Shown: positions 30,561 to 41,901, counted from the stretch's first letter. The stretch: 64,000 nucleotides of DNA from Sphaerulina vaccinii (GCA_022570795.1 JAKUDP010000004.1:310001-374000), one strand, 5' to 3'. Notes: generated by a model from the sequence alone, not told the origin. A program made the numbers and translations.

Positions 30561-32863
30561 TCATATCAAAGATTCTCGAATCCTCGCGAAAAGCTTCTTG
30601 CGCCGTGGCCATTCTTTCATTGCTTCCTCAGGCATGCCGGATGCATCATACCGATGGAGCAAGTCCTTGAAGTCTGCGTGCGTAACCCATCGACCTGCCT
30701 TCAAGGGATCCCAGTAGCCTTCCAGTGGAGCAATAATCTCCCACGCTCTGCGATCTACATTGGCACCATGCTGGAGCAGAAACTTCGCATTGTCATAGCA
30801 ACTCTTTTGCAATGCAGCATGCAAGGCAGTCTGGACATGCTTATGTCCACCGACGAGATTGATATCGGCACCGTTCTCCAGTAAACATTTCATGACAATG
30901 TCAGGAGGAGGCCACTGGTCAGGTAATTGTTGAATTTGGGCAGCTAATTGCAGCATTGATATACCGACGTCATTGTCATTGATGGCTCGCTCCTTGGGCA
31001 CGACGTGGTTCGGATCTGCGACATGTTTGAGTGCTGGCAACATCGCAGAAGCATGCTCGCCGCATCGCATGATTTCATGCAATGCGAAAGTGGCATCGGC
31101 ACCACGTTTCAGAAGCGTTTCGATGGCCCAACATGCGTCTAGGGCGCACGCCGTACTCAATGCCTCTTTGTCCCCTTTGCAATCTGCACCTTGTTCGACT
31201 AACACGTCAAATGCTGGGCGCGAGTGCTCGATTGCGACCTTCAGAAGGCTCCCACGTTCAACGCCGAGCTGTGCACCGCCTTGAATCAGGATTGTTATGA
31301 TGACTGTGAAGCCTTTCTTTGTCGCCCGAGCGAGGGGTGTATCGAAGCTGTCTCTTATGGATACATTGTAGTTGGGGTCGAAACCAAGATCAAGTAATCT
31401 TGAGACCATAGCGCTATCACCGCAGTCTACTGCTTCGTGAAGGGCATCGGAGACTCTCCAATGACGCAGATCAATCAGGTTCAGATCTCCTACCATATTC
31501 AGCAGCATGAGGAATCCCCTTCGTACTGCGAACTTGAAGATCTGGTCTATGAGAGGGACTTCCAAGACGAGAAGCTTGACGTGTCCTCCAGGATCACCCC
31601 AGTGCCCAGCATCGGGTCCACCTATCAGTCGCACCTGATCAATGTCTGCGTTCCGGTGACAGATGTCATGGCGATACGAAGACTCTTGCAGCAGAGCTCC
31701 TTCACTCAACTCTTGCAGCAGAGCTCTTTCACTCAACATCGAGCAGACCTCGGTGTACAGCGTCGAGACATCGGAACCATCTGAGCCAGGGAGTCGCTGA
31801 GTGAAGATATATGCGTTTTTTTGGGATATAGCCACTGATGATATTTCGTAGGAGTCGAGAGGGAAATACCCCGGAAGCTTAGTTGCTCGCAGCCAGTACT
31901 GTGATGTGCCCGAACTTGTTTCGAGCTTCCTTGTTCTACAATCGAATTCACTGATTGTTGATTCAGTATCGTCTTGTACCACTACCAATAAGGTAGCAAC
32001 TCCTGGAGTGTCTAGTGCGATATTAAGCACACAATCCAGTGTGGAATTCTTGGATCGTAAGAAATGCTGTAGCACATCTTGATACACCTCGTGCAATGGC
32101 TTTGCATAGTCAACGACTACCATGTCTCTGTCATGCCCGTCTTGAGACAAGCCGAGCAGTGCATACACCATATCTCGTCTATCCGTTGCATTGCTGCTCC
32201 GGAATCTTGGCATGAGAGTATACAGATCGGGCTTCTCCATCAACCATGACTTGGACCGGAGTGGGCCAGGCATAATATTCACGATTGGTACCCAAGCTGC
32301 GTTGACTGATTGGTCGATAGCTATTAGGTGAGGCGCCAGCACAAATACGTCTGTAGATATGCACCTAGCACCGGCGCAAATTAGTCCAGCGCGTGCATTC
32401 GCTACCTCTTGAAGAATCCATACTCTCTGGAACCAAGGCCGTTGCAGCAATGTGTGTAAGCCTATCGCAGCTTGTGCCAGACGGGCCTGTGAGCCATACG
32501 ACGAGGGCCAGAGAGCTTTGAGACGCTCGAAACTGCATTTCTCCCTACTTGAAAGTGTCTGCAGGCGCTCCAGGCAATTCATAAGAACGGTCGACTAGCA
32601 CCAGATTTTGCAGGGCATTTTCGCAGGGCAGAATGCAAATTGTTCGTAATCCAGAGCATGCTGCCATTAACCTCGATTTGTTCAACTTTCTCATCGCTGC
32701 CCCAAGTATAAGACAGGGCTTCATAGGGCCCACAGTCTGACAGAGAGCTATGTTCGAGCTTGCACTTGATGATGGCGCTGCGTATCGGCAGCAATCGCAG
32801 AAGTCGAAAGGTCGCAGGTCCATCATCTAGTGGTTCGTACTGGAATGTCTGCGTGGCTGCCAT
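30561..32863 (-). pseudogene. HET-domain/ankyrin gene lacking the HET core
   Basis: HET proteins mediate vegetative incompatibility. The start (ATG 32863) gives the HET N-terminus FRLLRLLPIRSAIIKCKLEH and PYEALSYTWGSDEK, up to NNLHSALRKC, then stops at 32579. A second frame from ATG 32582 to 30561 (673 codons) continues with the distal HET part (QRPWFQRVWILQEVANARAG, RDMVYALLGLSQD) and about five ankyrin-like units (near ALHEAVDCGDSAMVSRLLDLG, CLLENGADINLVGG, LLQHGANVD). The highly conserved middle (normally a WIDAICINQ-type block up to WLG, ~40 codons) is missing and the two parts differ in frame; no GT-AG pair rescues it. Most likely an internal deletion. The 673-residue frame could still be expressed alone. 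Confidence 0.65.
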
Positions 32864-33037
32864 CTAGGAGAACATCTGATTCACCCCGCTTGGTCTAGAT
32901 CATGCAAGAACGGCATAGTGCCTCGAACCATCAGCTCGCGATGTTCGACAAAGACAACACTCAAGAGCGATCATCATGCAAGAGCGACGAAGAATGTATG
33001 TATATGAGTAGGTAAGTGAAGTGAAGTCTCCTTCCAC

Positions 33038-34075
33038 ATGAACACCAGCGGCACCTTCCCGCCTCTCCACACCTTTGACATAAACATCAACACCAACATG
33101 GACTCTGCCAGCATAGACTATAGCAGGAAGCGCTCTCAGTCTCCTCGCCACCATCGTCACTCAGAAGATGCGAAACGACATCGCTCGCGGTCGCCACATC
33201 GTAGACACCATCACCATCGCCATAATGAACATCGGGAAAAGGCAGTCAAGCTACCTCTGAACGCGCAGCCGCTAGACAAGCGCGACTTCAAGGAGTATGA
33301 AGGGCTCTTTGCGCGCTATCTGGACGTCCAGAAACAGATCAACGTAGATGTACTGTCCGAAACAGAAGTCAAAGGTCGTTGGAAGTCCTTCCTAGGCAAG
33401 TGGAATCGAGGAGAATTAGCTGAAGGCTGGTATGATCCAGAGGCAAGATGGCGGGCCGACGACAGATGGAAGAATCGTCTTGTCCAAGATGAAGAGCAGC
33501 AGATTAGACAGGTAACGAGACAGGACGCGTCAATTCCGAGTCCAGAGCAGCAGGACGAAGGAGAAGAGGAGGACAGCGACGATGGCTATGGTCCCGCCCT
33601 GCCCAGCAAGCAGAGAGGCGCTGCAATTCCCAGTCTACAAGACCTCCAGCATAGGCAGGAACTAACTGATGAGGCCCGAAGTAATGAGCGCGCAGACTTG
33701 CGATATGACCGGAAGCTCGATCGTAATCTACAGAAAGAGCGTATAGAAGAGATTGCTCCTCGCGCTGATCCTGGATCGAGGGAAAGACAAATGGAGAAGA
33801 AGCAGGATAAGACCTCTAATCTACATGCTGCGCGAGAAGCGAAGGATGGAGGAGATGTGGAAGTTGGTGAGCAGGAAATGATGGGTGGAGATGACGACTT
33901 CAAGAAGGAACTGAAGCAGCGGCAGAAAGCGAAGAGTGAAAGAGAGATTAGGAAGGAAGAGGCGTTGAGAGCGAGGATGGCGGAGAGAGAAGAGAGGATG
34001 AGAGGTGTCAGGGCTAAGGAAGAGAAGACTATGGAGATGTTAAGGAGTCTTGCGGAGAAGAGGTTTGGTTTGTAA
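33038..34075 (+). CDS. RS-like, coiled-coil nuclear protein (possible RNA-processing factor)
   Basis: 345 residues, one exon, ATG at 33038; an in-frame ATG at 33098 (MDSASIDYSRKRSQSP) may be the real start. The N-terminus is Arg/Ser/His-rich (HRSRSPHRRHHHHRHNEHRE), followed by a conserved-looking block KEYEGLFARYLDVQKQINVD...KGRWKSFLGKWNRGELAEGWYDP, then an acidic patch (DEGEEEDSDDGYGPALP) and a long charged C-terminal helix (KKELKQRQKAKSEREIRKEE). The GRWKSF/GWYDP block occurs in a conserved eukaryotic group of RS-type nuclear proteins; I cannot name it safely. Promoter shared with the HET gene (174 bp apart, divergent). Confidence 0.7.
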   Translation: MNTSGTFPPLHTFDININTNMDSASIDYSRKRSQSPRHHRHSEDAKRHRSRSPHRRHHHHRHNEHREKAVKLPLNAQPLDKRDFKEYEGLFARYLDVQKQINVDVLSETEVKGRWKSFLGKWNRGELAEGWYDPEARWRADDRWKNRLVQDEEQQIRQVTRQDASIPSPEQQDEGEEEDSDDGYGPALPSKQRGAAIPSLQDLQHRQELTDEARSNERADLRYDRKLDRNLQKERIEEIAPRADPGSRERQMEKKQDKTSNLHAAREAKDGGDVEVGEQEMMGGDDDFKKELKQRQKAKSEREIRKEEALRARMAEREERMRGVRAKEEKTMEMLRSLAEKRFGL

Positions 34076-34754
34076 AGACTTGGATCGTTGCTATGAAGGT
34101 GTAGCGATCGAGTCATCCTCATCTGGGACATCAAGCACTACTGTTAAGGTCGATAATCTGGACACTCCATCTTCGCTCGTCGGCCCATCTCGAGAGTATG
34201 CGACATCCTTGCAACGACGCCGTACATCTAAGAAGAGGGTGACACCCCAGCACAATTATCCATACGCTATTCCAAGAGGCTGTCGTCGAGCAACTTCGCA
34301 TAATCAGGTTCGGAAGAACGTACGTTGTATATGGACCAATATGAACCAGACGGAAACTAGCTTACGTAACATTCCTTGGCGTCGCTCGCACTTTGAAGAG
34401 CTATTCAGGCATATTGTGCCTGTCTGTCGATCAAAAGTGCGCTTATCCACGCGTCTAGCACTAAGGTCCTCACTGGAGCGAGTGGCTACGGGAATTTCGC
34501 CTTTTCTCTTCATCTCCTTTGCCAGCGAAAGTGGTCCGTTGGTGAGCTACAGTCCTCCAGGCCAGGGCCGATCACGCCCATCCCGTCATATGCCGTAAGC
34601 CTACCCATCGCGCCATCGCAAGGAAAATTATGAATCGAGACATTTTCAGGCCAGTATAAACTGTCGTAAGCTATCATGTAAGTCCTACACTTCACTAACA
34701 CTTTGCTTACGCTTGGTTGTGTTCGCGACGATCTGGTCGGCTCCACAATAAACT
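34076..34754. other. Intergenic, no gene recognised
   Basis: 679 bp; the open frame 34050-34598 is not supported by any motif. It holds the permease promoter. Confidence 0.4.
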
Positions 34755-36448
34755 ATGCATTCTTTCCACAGTGACCGCGAACAAGGCGTATCGAAACTTC
34801 AAGATACCGATAGTCATGACTACGAAGGCCGGGATGCATCACTCGAAGAACCGATACTCAATGTTGGCGGACATGGCGGTACGCAGAGGAGACTACGAAA
34901 CTACCAAGTTACGATGATTGGTTTTGCCAGTGGAATCGGAACTGGTCTTTTCGTTGGAACTGGATCTGCATATGCTTCTTCAGGTCCTGCCGGTCTTTTG
35001 CTGGCTTATATCATCATTGGAGCTATTCTCTGGTGTGTAATGCAAAGTATCGCCGAATTGGCGACTGTGGTGAGTTGGTATACGACCTCGAAAATATCAG
35101 GATATTATGCTGAATGCGAGAACAGTATCCTACAGCTGGTTCATTTCCACACTGGGCGACTCGCTTTGTCGATCCTAGTGTTGGATTCAGCTTAGCTATA
35201 TCGTATGGCTATTGCTATACAATCGCAATCGCCACTGAGGCTTCGGCATCGGCGATCATTGTTAGCTACTGGAGCGATATATCACAGGCCGTGGTCATCA
35301 CTGTTGCCTTGGTGTTGATCCTGGCCATCAATCTTATGAGTGTCCGATTCTTCGGCGAAACAGAAGTCATCGCTGGTTCGATCAAGGTCATCTGCTTTCT
35401 AGGCCTAATCATCGTGTCTATCGTGATCACAGCAGGCGGAGGACCAAACGGCAGATCGACCGGCTTCCAGTATTGGAACAATCCTGGACCTTGGGTGGAC
35501 TATAATGGCATTACTGGCTCAACTGGCGCCTTCCTTGGCTTGATGTCTGCCTTCGTGAATGCTTCATTCTCGTTCATCGGTATCGAGACTGTGGTCATCA
35601 CTGCAGCAGAGTCTATCAATCCACATTATGCCATTCCTCGAAGTGCCAACCTGGTCACCTATCGAATTGGCTTCTTCTACATTCTGGGCGCATTCCTGAT
35701 CGGCTTGATCGTCGATCCACGAAACGCGGATCTGGTGTCAGGTTCTGGCAATGCAGCTTCATCGCCTTGGGTCATTGCGATCAGAGAAAGTGGCATCGTC
35801 GCACTGCCTTCCGTTGTCAACGCCTGCATCCTCATCTCCGCATGGTCAGCCGGCAACTCATACTGCTGGGTCGGCTCACGCATGATAGTGGCAATGACCA
35901 CAGATCGCCAGCTTCCTCAGATCTTCGGCAAGACGAACAAGTACGGTGTTCCATACTGGGCAGTCATCGCCGCCTGGCTCTTCGGCCCTCTTGCATACCT
36001 CAGTCTCGGCTCCGGCGGTGCTTCTCAGGCCTTTGGCTGGCTTCAGAGTCTGAGCACAGTAGCAGGACTCATCGCATGGGCAACGCTATGCTTTTCATAC
36101 ATCCGCTTCTATGCTGCGATGAAAGCGCAGAACGTCAACCGCGATACTTTACCTTGGAAAGGACCGTTCCAGCCTTATACAGCTTGGTTCGGCTTCATTG
36201 GCAGCACCATCATTACCTTGATCTGCGGCTTTCCAGTCTTTCTCAAGGGCAACTGGTCGACTTCCGACTTTGTTGCCTCCTATATCGGCATTCCGATCTT
36301 TATCATTCCTATCGTCATTTGGAAGATCGTGCATAAGACGAAGTTCGCGAAGTCAACTGAAATTGATCTGTTCTCGGGACGTCTAAAGGAATCTGAGCAG
36401 ATTCAGTATACGAAGAAGACGTCAAGATGGATCAGTTGGCTGACTTGA
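34755..36448 (+). CDS. Amino acid/GABA-type permease (APC family)
   Basis: 545 residues; exons 34755-35069 and 35126-36448; intron 35070-35125 (56 bp). Plasma-membrane H+-coupled amino acid uptake is the family role. Seen: hydrophilic N-terminus of ~50 residues, TM1 with MIGFASGIGTGLFVGTGSAY, the consensus loop AELATV-YPTAGSFPHWATRFVDPS restored by splicing, ESINPHYAIPRSANLV, then GRLKESEQ near the C-terminus. About twelve hydrophobic segments can be counted. Substrate is not defined by the sequence. Confidence 0.92.
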
Positions 36449-36613
36449 TTGGGTATCTATCTGGCGCCAACGTGGTAGCAAGTTGCTCAGGCACCAACCA
36501 AATTTTGACTTTTCTCAGCTCATATTTAATTCCCGCCCAGCATTTTCTGGATGATTGACATACATCTCCGAAAGCAACAAGTTGCGGAATCGTAGGCCAG
36601 CAATCTAGCCACC

Positions 36614-37540
36614 ATGTCAAGCACACCATCATCAACGACAACTACCAGCAGCCGCAGTTCCAACTCACTCGGGAACTTCTTCGAGCTTCCACCGGAAGTC
36701 CGCAACAAAATCTACGAGCTCGTTGCATACTCTTGGGCTTCTCGTCCTTTTCCCAGCAGCCACAACACTCTTCTTCCACAAGTTGAGTACGAGACATCGG
36801 CATGGGATTCCATAAACCTCCTTCGTGTCAGTCGACGACTCCGAGGTGAAGCCACTCGAATCATCATGGAGAAGAAAGCATTCAACTTTAGCAGACTCTT
36901 CGCGCGAGGAATCGATGCAATCGAGGAGTTCGCGGAGCCTTCGAACCTCAAGTCCAGATGGATGCAGCATCTGGAGCTGGACTACTGGAACGCAGATCAT
37001 GTCTTGTTCACGATAAGTAAAGAGCATATCCGCGCAATTGCTTTTGGTCTGCCCGGGCCAACTTGCACCTTGTGTGATTGCTCTGACTCTTACACGGACG
37101 CGGCGTGGGAGCTGAGGCAGACCATGCGGAGTATTCGCACCGTGTCGGTCACAAATACTAAAGAATACACATTGTCCGCTAGGACGATTACACTGGACAT
37201 CCTCGACTCCCTTTCCTGCTCATGTTCCCGCAGGACTCTGGAACTACTCTGGCCGAGATTGGATGACATCCGGATCGTGCATGAACATGGCTCCATGCGG
37301 TTACGCAAAGACTGGTGGGGTCTATGGAGACTTGCGTACGCGAATGAACCTCTGCCAGCGATGTCTAGTACGGGCTGGCAATCGTGGATCGAGAGTGTGG
37401 TAGATTGGGACACAGGTCTGTTGGAGGTAGGAAATCAAAGATTCTTCTTCCAGCCTACGTGGTCGGCGAGAGAAGATGATTGTGTTTGTAGGCGACGATC
37501 GCGAACCAGCTGTTATAAGCTAGATGAAAATGCTGAGTGA
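36614..37540 (+). CDS. F-box/2EXR-like protein, 308 aa
   Basis: One exon, ATG at 36614. After a Ser/Thr-rich leader it has FFELPPEVRNKIYELVAY, the signature opening of fungal 2EXR/F-box-like proteins, followed by INLLRVSRRLRGEATRII, the usual second block. The C-terminal half is Trp/Cys-rich (TCTLCDCSD; DCVCRRRS). These are abundant lineage-specific fungal proteins of unknown targets. Related in type, but not a close copy, to the gene at 42350. Confidence 0.65.
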   Translation: MSSTPSSTTTTSSRSSNSLGNFFELPPEVRNKIYELVAYSWASRPFPSSHNTLLPQVEYETSAWDSINLLRVSRRLRGEATRIIMEKKAFNFSRLFARGIDAIEEFAEPSNLKSRWMQHLELDYWNADHVLFTISKEHIRAIAFGLPGPTCTLCDCSDSYTDAAWELRQTMRSIRTVSVTNTKEYTLSARTITLDILDSLSCSCSRRTLELLWPRLDDIRIVHEHGSMRLRKDWWGLWRLAYANEPLPAMSSTGWQSWIESVVDWDTGLLEVGNQRFFFQPTWSAREDDCVCRRRSRTSCYKLDENAE

Positions 37541-37690
37541 AAGGGGGAATGTGGTTAAGGAGACAAGAAATCGTCCCTCGCGTGTTGGTGGGACTGACGC
37601 TCTTCCGTCCATACTGTACCCTACGATAGCACTAAAACAACACTCTACATTTTCATGTTTCCTGTGATGCTTCAAAATCGACTCCGATGT
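37541..37690. repeat. Direct repeat, left copy
   Basis: Shares with 38748-38905, in order: AATGTGGTTAAGGA, a CCCTCGCGTGTT / CCCTTGTGTTTT block, and CATTTTCATGTTTCCTGTGA versus CATTCTCATGTTTCCTGTAA. Spacing differs by small indels. The pair flanks the Hsp70-like pseudogene. Confidence 0.6.
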
Positions 37691-37722
37691 AATCGCTAGC
37701 ACTTAATGTAGGCATTCTCGTA

Positions 37723-38638
37723 ATGCTTGTGTCCTTGGCCATATTCTGCTCTTTAGCAGTCGCATTCATATCTCACGTTTCCCCAGCCTCGATCTTCGTT
37801 CAAGGCCGACGACTGTGGCATTGGCTTCGACTTCACGCCAAGTTATGGGTAGAAAGGAAATTGTGGATGTATTCGCTTCGATGCTGCATTCCCTCCGGAA
37901 CACCGCCGAGGGTCGGCTCAATCACAGCATTCAAAGCGCAGTCCTGACAGTGCCGTTTCTTAATGGCATAGGCCAGGACGTGGGCGAATCCGTGATCAAA
38001 AGTGCTTTCCGGCAAATTGGCATGACATACATTCCGGTCCACGTATACCGATACATCGGCGACCCCTTAACATACATCGAGGACTCAATCTTAGCAGCAC
38101 ACAGGCTCGGACTGTGTCAACCTTACACCGTACCATACGAGCACTGCCCCGAGCTCCAGCGAGACTCGTATATGTTCGTGGGCATTATCCGGATGGGCTT
38201 GAAATCCTCACGACGACCGATGGGGCCATCGCGTACCATCCAACATCATACTTATATAGTGATTACTCGTTGGGAAGCAAAATGCAGCACGAGAACCCCG
38301 AAGGAGCTTACTACTGGGAACAAGTTAGAGACCTCATTACCCTTGCACTTGCGAACGCGCCTTGGAGAATTCCTCGAAATGGCAAGCTTATCTTCTACGG
38401 ATCCAGTAGTGGAGACCAGAAGATGCGCGCCATAGTTGACGATACTTTGAGGCGGTTCCTGACAAACGACGAGATGCCGGACATCGTGAATGATGGCGTG
38501 GACTCGATCTATGCTGGGGCTTTGGGGGCGGCCGAATTTGCGAAGAGGGCGCCGTATTGTCAAGAGTGCTTGATTCTGAAATCGAGATCAGGCTTGAGAA
38601 CGCAGTCTGTGGAGGACCAGTGGCATTATATGCTGTAG
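37723..38638 (+). pseudogene. Hsp70-like (actin-ATPase fold) pseudogene with signal peptide
   Basis: Pieces of one protein lie in three frames. 37723 onward: a secretory signal (MLVSLAIFCSLAVAFISHV). About 37814: GIGFDFTPSYG, resembling the phosphate-1 loop of Hsp70-type ATPases, then stop. From ATG 37845: EIVDVFASMLHSLRNTAEGR...AVLTVPFLNGIGQDVGESV, resembling the Hsp70 region before EPTAA. From about 38165 in yet another frame: YVRGHYPDGLEILTTTDG through GKLIFYGSSSGDQKM and AGALGAAEFAKRA to stop at 38638. At least three frame changes, plus lack of the ~80 residues normally after phosphate 1, argue for a decayed gene. The Hsp70 relation is by pattern only. Direct repeats flank it. Confidence 0.55.
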
Positions 38639-38747
38639 GTGACCATAGCGGCTTGCGGTATATGGCACTGTCTCTTGCGACATGCAGTATTCATCTGGGG
38701 GGATAGAAAGATGATACTCCGTAGACAGGATCGGGTGCTGAGGGGCA

Positions 38748-38905
38748 GAGGAAATGTGGTTAAGGAAGAAATAGCAGAGTCCCTTGTGTTTTGCTGATGG
38801 GTCTCCCGAATGTCGTAATTCATGGTTCGCGCCCTTCCCGTCTCCATCGCACAGCAGTGCTTGATCAGTCCCTTACATTCTCATGTTTCCTGTAATGCTA
38901 CAACA
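38748..38905. repeat. Direct repeat, right copy (upstream of trimethyllysine dioxygenase)
   Basis: Partner of 37541-37690. It ends 12 bp before the ATG of the next gene and so covers its promoter. Confidence 0.6.
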
Positions 38906-38917
38906 ACTATCGATCTC

Positions 38918-40844
38918 ATGTCTCTCTTCTCAAGTGCCGTCCGTGGCGTGACCCGGTAAACTTCTGGTCTCTTCGCTTGCTCATCGACCTTCACTAACAA
39001 TGCCAGGAATCACCTCGGCTACAGCTCCAAGCAATCAACGCGAATCACCAGAAAACAAGATGCATATGCTGCTACCAGACCTCTGAGTACGACGCGTTGT
39101 CAATACAACGCATCCTCGAGCGCGCCTCGGCCTGCACGCATTGCTCAAGATGAGCCTTTCGACCGGACAGGCGGCTCACCAAGAGCGTGGCAAACGACTG
39201 CCAAACCTGATCACTTCTTGAGTCCCGCTGCGCTCAAGGTCAGTAGTGGTGCGTCAAGCGGCTTAGCCGCTGCTGACTATGTCAAGCATCCACTTCCAAA
39301 GTTCGATGAACCCAGCTCGGCTTCCTGGAAGGCTCTGCTCTGGGAAGATGGTGAGCTCAAAATTCATGACAATGTCGAAAATAGATCGACCAGAATGTAG
39401 GTGAACTCGATCTCGTGGTCTCTACTTTTTCGTATTGTGCAGTGCTGATGGAAGCTCAAGACCAGGGCAATGGCTAAGGTAAGTATTTCGTCTTCCTGTT
39501 CTCGTGATCTTATCTGATCTGTCAGGGATAATTGCGCGTGCTCACAGTGCCGCAATACGGATACAGCTCAGAGACACATCAATGTTCTCAAGGTACGATC
39601 ACCTGACGAGCTTGTTGATGTAGCTTACGAAATACAGGGAGGCTTCGATACTACTCTCTCAGATGTACAGCTCGATGGGGCGAAGAAAGTAACAGTAACA
39701 TGTAGGTTGTCCCAGCATGATTGCGATTATACGCTCTCACTAATTCGCCTTTAGTCGACGATGGGCATCGTAGCACATACTCAGCTCGAGCTTTGCTCGA
39801 ACGACGGAGCAAGAAAGTCATGCGCAGTAGAAATGGCGTAGTACCGTGAGCTTCACAGTCCCTCGCCGTCATGCGGTAATGCTAAATTCATGCAGGATAC
39901 AGATATGGAACTCTGAGATCGCCTCTAGCCGTCCTGCTGTCCAGTATACCGAAGTACTACAAGGTGCTGGCATGGCAGCGCTGTTGCACAAGATCGTGAG
40001 CAGTGTCCCAACCTCCTATTATTGATCTCTTGCTAACAAGAGTAAGCGCACATATGGTTTCTGCATTGTCGAAGATATGCCTGCAACTCCTGAAGCCACT
40101 GAAGCCTTCCTGACATCCATTGGACCTATACGGAACACTCACTATGGTCACTCCAGATGATTCTCCCACCTCTCCTGATCTGCGCTAACAACTAACTGAT
40201 TAGGTGGCTTCTACGATTTCACGTCAGACCTAACTATGAAAGACACAGCTTACACTTCAGAGTTCCTCGAGCCACACACAGACAACACCTACTTCACCGA
40301 ACCAGCCAGTATCCAAGCTTTGCACATGCTTTCTCACACGGAAGGTTCAGGTGGCGAATCATCTTTGACAGACGGCTTCAACGCCGCGACACAACTGTAC
40401 GCCGAAGATCGCGAAGCATACATCACTCTCTCCGAGACTGGTGTCTACGCCCACGCTTCCGGCAACGAAGGAATCAGCATACAACCATCGCAGGCATTCC
40501 CTGTACTGAATCACGATCCCGAAGAAGGATACCTCACGCAGGTGAGATGGAACAATGCCGACAGAGCTGGAATAGCAGCAGACTTCGAGGATGTGGAGAA
40601 GTGGTATGCTGCCGCAGCGAAGTTTGACGCGTTGCTGAGTGATGTGAAGAATCAGTACTGGTACCAGCTGAAACCAGGTCAGACACTGTTGTTCGACAAT
40701 TGGAGAGTGTTGCATGGAAGGAATAAGTTCACCGGAAAGAGGAGGATGTGTGGAGGGTACATCAACCGGGACGATTTCATCTCGAAGTATCGCATGACGA
40801 ATATGGAGAAGGAGGATCTTGAGGTGTCGACTGTCTGTGGGTAA
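38918..40844 (+). CDS. Trimethyllysine dioxygenase (carnitine biosynthesis)
   Basis: Fe(II)/2-oxoglutarate dioxygenase of the TMLH/BBOX family; it hydroxylates N6-trimethyllysine, the first step to carnitine, probably in mitochondria. Nine exons: 38918-38955, 39007-39396, 39443-39478, 39526-39592, 39638-39701, 39755-39845, 39896-39995, 40041-40146, 40204-40844; introns 45-57 bp; 510 residues, all phases consistent. The N-terminus is Ser/Arg-rich (MSLFSSAVRGVTRNHLGYSS), fitting import. N-terminal Zn-type domain QWLRDNCACSQCRNTDT; catalytic HxD in FLEPHTDNTYF; distal His in FDNWRVLHGRNKFTGKR, followed by RMCGGYINRDDF, which favours trimethyllysine over butyrobetaine hydroxylase. The acceptor at 40040 or 40046 differs by two residues. 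Exons of 36-67 nt make this gene easy to mis-predict. Confidence 0.9.
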
Positions 40845-41364
40845 GAGAGAGTGCGGGAGTTGTTGTCGGTAGTTGAGCTATGGCGAGGCTGCCATCACAA
40901 TGAAGACTGCTGGTCGCAATCAAACTGTCGTCTTCAGACCGAGCATTTCCTGGAACGATCGTCATGATCCTTTGGAATTGTGCGGTTGGTGGCACTGTTG
41001 AGAAAGTGAAGTCTGCAACCACTCTATCGCGATACCAGCGCCAGCTGCGTGGCTGCCCGGCCCAAGACCTGGTTTGCGGTAGATGTGACAGCCAAGCTTT
41101 CGCAAGGCAAGGTCAATGCAGAAGCGTGTGCATGCCTTGGCTGAGACTGCAGACTGCATGAACCAGAACCGAAATCACAGAACGACGTCACACCCGGCGT
41201 GTAGCAGACATACATGCGAATGGTGTCCGAAGCGAAGTGGTGCGATTTTGGTGGTGCGGAGGTTAGAATATATAGGTCGTGGTGAGCTAGCCTTGTGTGC
41301 TTGCCTCTGCGATATCTCAGGACCTAATCTACTTCACTTGAAGAACCATTCCAGAACTTCGACA
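40845..41364. other. Intergenic, no gene recognised
   Basis: 520 bp; no coding or RNA signal supported. Confidence 0.4.
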
Positions 41365-41901
41365 ATGCAATACACTTCATATCAACGAGTCATGGCCATC
41401 GTTATAGGACTCCTCCTCGCTGTGACATGTGCTGCGCCGATTGGTATGAGTATGCTCGTTTCCTCGGAATCGTGGATTGGGCTAACAGACACTCCAGCAA
41501 GTCCATCAAGTCTAGAGCCTCGAGCAGATAAGATCGACCAAGTTCTCGGAACCGTCAGTGCTGGAACGTGAGTTTGAAGAGAAATCCAAGGTCGCAAGGC
41601 TAGGGAATAGTGCGCTTACGACCACCATAGGTACTCCGTCATCTTTAAAGTCCAATCAGGAGAACTGTACAACATGACTGTGGCAAGCCCGTCAGGCAAT
41701 ATCTTCGCTGATACATGGCCTGGCTGGGGCTGGGGTCCGTCAGATATTCCGAATGAGATGGCGTTCGTTGTCCCGGAGGCTAGCCAGCAGCTTGTCTTCA
41801 CTGCAGACGAGATGACCGGTAGTCCCAAGATGACCTTTGAGATCAAGAGAACTGATGTCACACCGACTGCAGTGATGAGGAGTGGTTCCGTACCGACGTA
41901 G
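41365..41901 (+). CDS. Small secreted protein, cysteine-free mature region
   Basis: 139 residues; exons 41365-41443, 41498-41567, 41631-41901; introns 54 and 63 bp. Signal peptide MQYTSYQRVMAIVIGLLLAV ending TCAAP, then a short propeptide with a possible Kex2-like site (SSLEPR before ADKIDQ). The mature part has no Cys, one Asn-glycosylation site (YNMTVA), a WPGWGWGP motif and beta-strand-like repeats. The only Cys is in the signal. No family recognised. Small size and secretion make it a candidate effector or cell-surface protein (inference). Confidence 0.7.

Noticed and set aside
34050..34598. 182-codon plus frame after the RS-like protein
   Set aside because: It starts inside the preceding gene in another frame; no motif, poor composition.
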